In this document: positions 5,954 to 6,738 of the stretch, in pieces
Layout of the letters: every line of letters starts with the position of its first letter
How positions within the stretch are numbered: the stretch's first letter is position 1
Assembly (NCBI GenBank): GCA_937873545.1
Contig: CALMWI010000221.1
Location: forward strand, 1-6,738
Reading direction: 5' to 3'
Length of the DNA stretch: 6,738 nucleotides
Source: an uncultured bacterium
GTDB lineage: Bacteria; UBA4055
Program-made: the position numbers and the translations under genes
The notes under the pieces: model-generated
The model's database searches: none
Told to the model about the DNA's origin: nothing
The model's input: the letters and a program-made list of their open reading frames with translations, nothing else

Positions 5954-6738
5954 AAGGACGGATATTCAATATACAGCATTTTTCACTTCACGATGGGCCG
6001 GGGATCAGGACAACAGTATTCCTAAAAGGCTGCCCGTTAAGATGCGTATGGTGTCATAATCCGGAAAGCTTTGATCCTGAAGTCCAGACCGTTTTCAACA
6101 AAGAAAAATGCATCGGGTGCGGGACCTGCGGAGGCATTCATGATGAGAATGCTACCGAGAATTGCCCGTCACAGGCTGTTGAAACCATCGGCCGGGACAT
6201 TTCTGCCGGCGAACTCATGAAGGAGATATTGAAGGACAGGGAGTTCTACAAGACTTCAGGCGGCGGCGTTACATTCTCGGGCGGAGAACCGCTGATGCAG
6301 GCCGGGTTCCTGAAAGAAATGCTTCAGAAATGCGTAAAAGAAGGCATTCATACTGCTGTAGATACCAGCGGATACGCGGCGGAAGAAAAATTCAGACAGA
6401 TAAATGATCTGACCGCCCTTTATCTATATGATATCAAGCTTATGAACGATGAACTTCATAAGAAATTTACGGGAGTGTCTAACAGGGGCATACTTAAAAA
6501 CCTGAAATATCTGTCAGACTCCGGAAAAAGGATCTTTATCAGGATCCCGCTAATACCCGGCATAACGGACACAGATGAAAATATTACCGGGATAACAGGG
6601 TTCCTAAAGCAGATTAACTTTGAACAGATAAATCTTTTATCATATCACAGGAATGCGGAAAACAAGTATATTAAACTCGGTATGAAGTTCAGTCCCGAAG
6701 CCCAGGACAAAGGAACGGACAGAACACTGGATATATTG
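5950..6738 (+). CDS. Glycyl-radical-enzyme activating protein, radical SAM (cut by right edge)
   Basis: A member of the pyruvate formate-lyase activase family. Such enzymes use a [4Fe-4S] cluster and S-adenosylmethionine to place a glycyl radical on a partner enzyme under anaerobic conditions. The frame runs open to the window end (263 residues seen, probably most of the protein). Key features are HDGPGIRTTVFLKGC (14-28), the radical SAM motif C28-x3-C32-x2-C35 in CPLRCVWCHNPES, an inserted ferredoxin-like segment C54-x2-C57-x2-C60 then C72-P, the SAM-binding SGGEP (110-114), DTSGY (138-142), LYDIKLM (159-165) and RIPLIPGITD (198-207). The insert places it with activases other than classic PflA, but it has one cysteine group, not the two often seen. 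The start ATG lies in the ATGA overlap with the aminotransferase stop, with AAAGG (5940-5944) 5 bases upstream, so the two are cotranslated. The partner enzyme is not in the window, so the target is unknown. Confidence 0.93.
   Translation, partial: MKGRIFNIQHFSLHDGPGIRTTVFLKGCPLRCVWCHNPESFDPEVQTVFNKEKCIGCGTCGGIHDENATENCPSQAVETIGRDISAGELMKEILKDREFYKTSGGGVTFSGGEPLMQAGFLKEMLQKCVKEGIHTAVDTSGYAAEEKFRQINDLTALYLYDIKLMNDELHKKFTGVSNRGILKNLKYLSDSGKRIFIRIPLIPGITDTDENITGITGFLKQINFEQINLLSYHRNAENKYIKLGMKFSPEAQDKGTDRTLDIL

Noticed and set aside
1..6738. Search for CRISPR arrays, tRNA or rRNA genes, insertion sequences, phage genes or toxin-antitoxin pairs
   Set aside because: No direct-repeat array, cloverleaf, transposase motif or small gene pair was seen by eye. 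Nearly all of the window is accounted for by the six genes and one short intergenic region.

Overview
The window looks like ordinary chromosome from an anaerobic bacterium, probably of the FCB (Fibrobacteres-Chlorobi-Bacteroidetes) superphylum but outside Bacteroidota proper. This is inference. The alanyl-tRNA synthetase (GMGFER motif 3, then an SNYHIDLF stretch) and the DNA polymerase III delta' subunit (IFP element after the zinc site) resemble FCB-type proteins. However, the genes have clear Shine-Dalgarno sequences and the intergenic region has -35/-10 promoters of the sigma-70 type, both unlike typical Bacteroidota. The glycyl-radical activase gene at the right edge points to anaerobic metabolism.

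The left two thirds (1-4642, minus strand) is a tight four-gene run read right to left: holB (clamp-loader delta'), ricT (PSP1-domain iron-sulfur protein), an uncharacterised 510-residue protein with a phospholipase D-like C-terminal end, and the 5' part of alaS, which runs off the left edge. The genes overlap or are separated by 1 and 16 bases, so they are probably one operon. A good minus-strand promoter at 4706-4734 could drive it.

A divergent intergenic region (about 4643-4834) separates this operon from a rightward one. It holds one promoter per direction and a set of related ACGG(G)TT/AA(T)CCGT half-sites around the rightward promoter. The rightward operon starts with a class I/II PLP-dependent aminotransferase (4835-5953). 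This overlaps by 4 bases (ATGA) a radical-SAM glycyl-radical-enzyme activase (from 5950), which is cut by the right edge.

I saw no tRNA, rRNA, CRISPR array, insertion sequence, phage gene or recognisable defence locus. The least explained element is the PLD-like protein placed between ricT and alaS. Next is the activase, with a short, unusually spaced cysteine insert and no partner enzyme in view.
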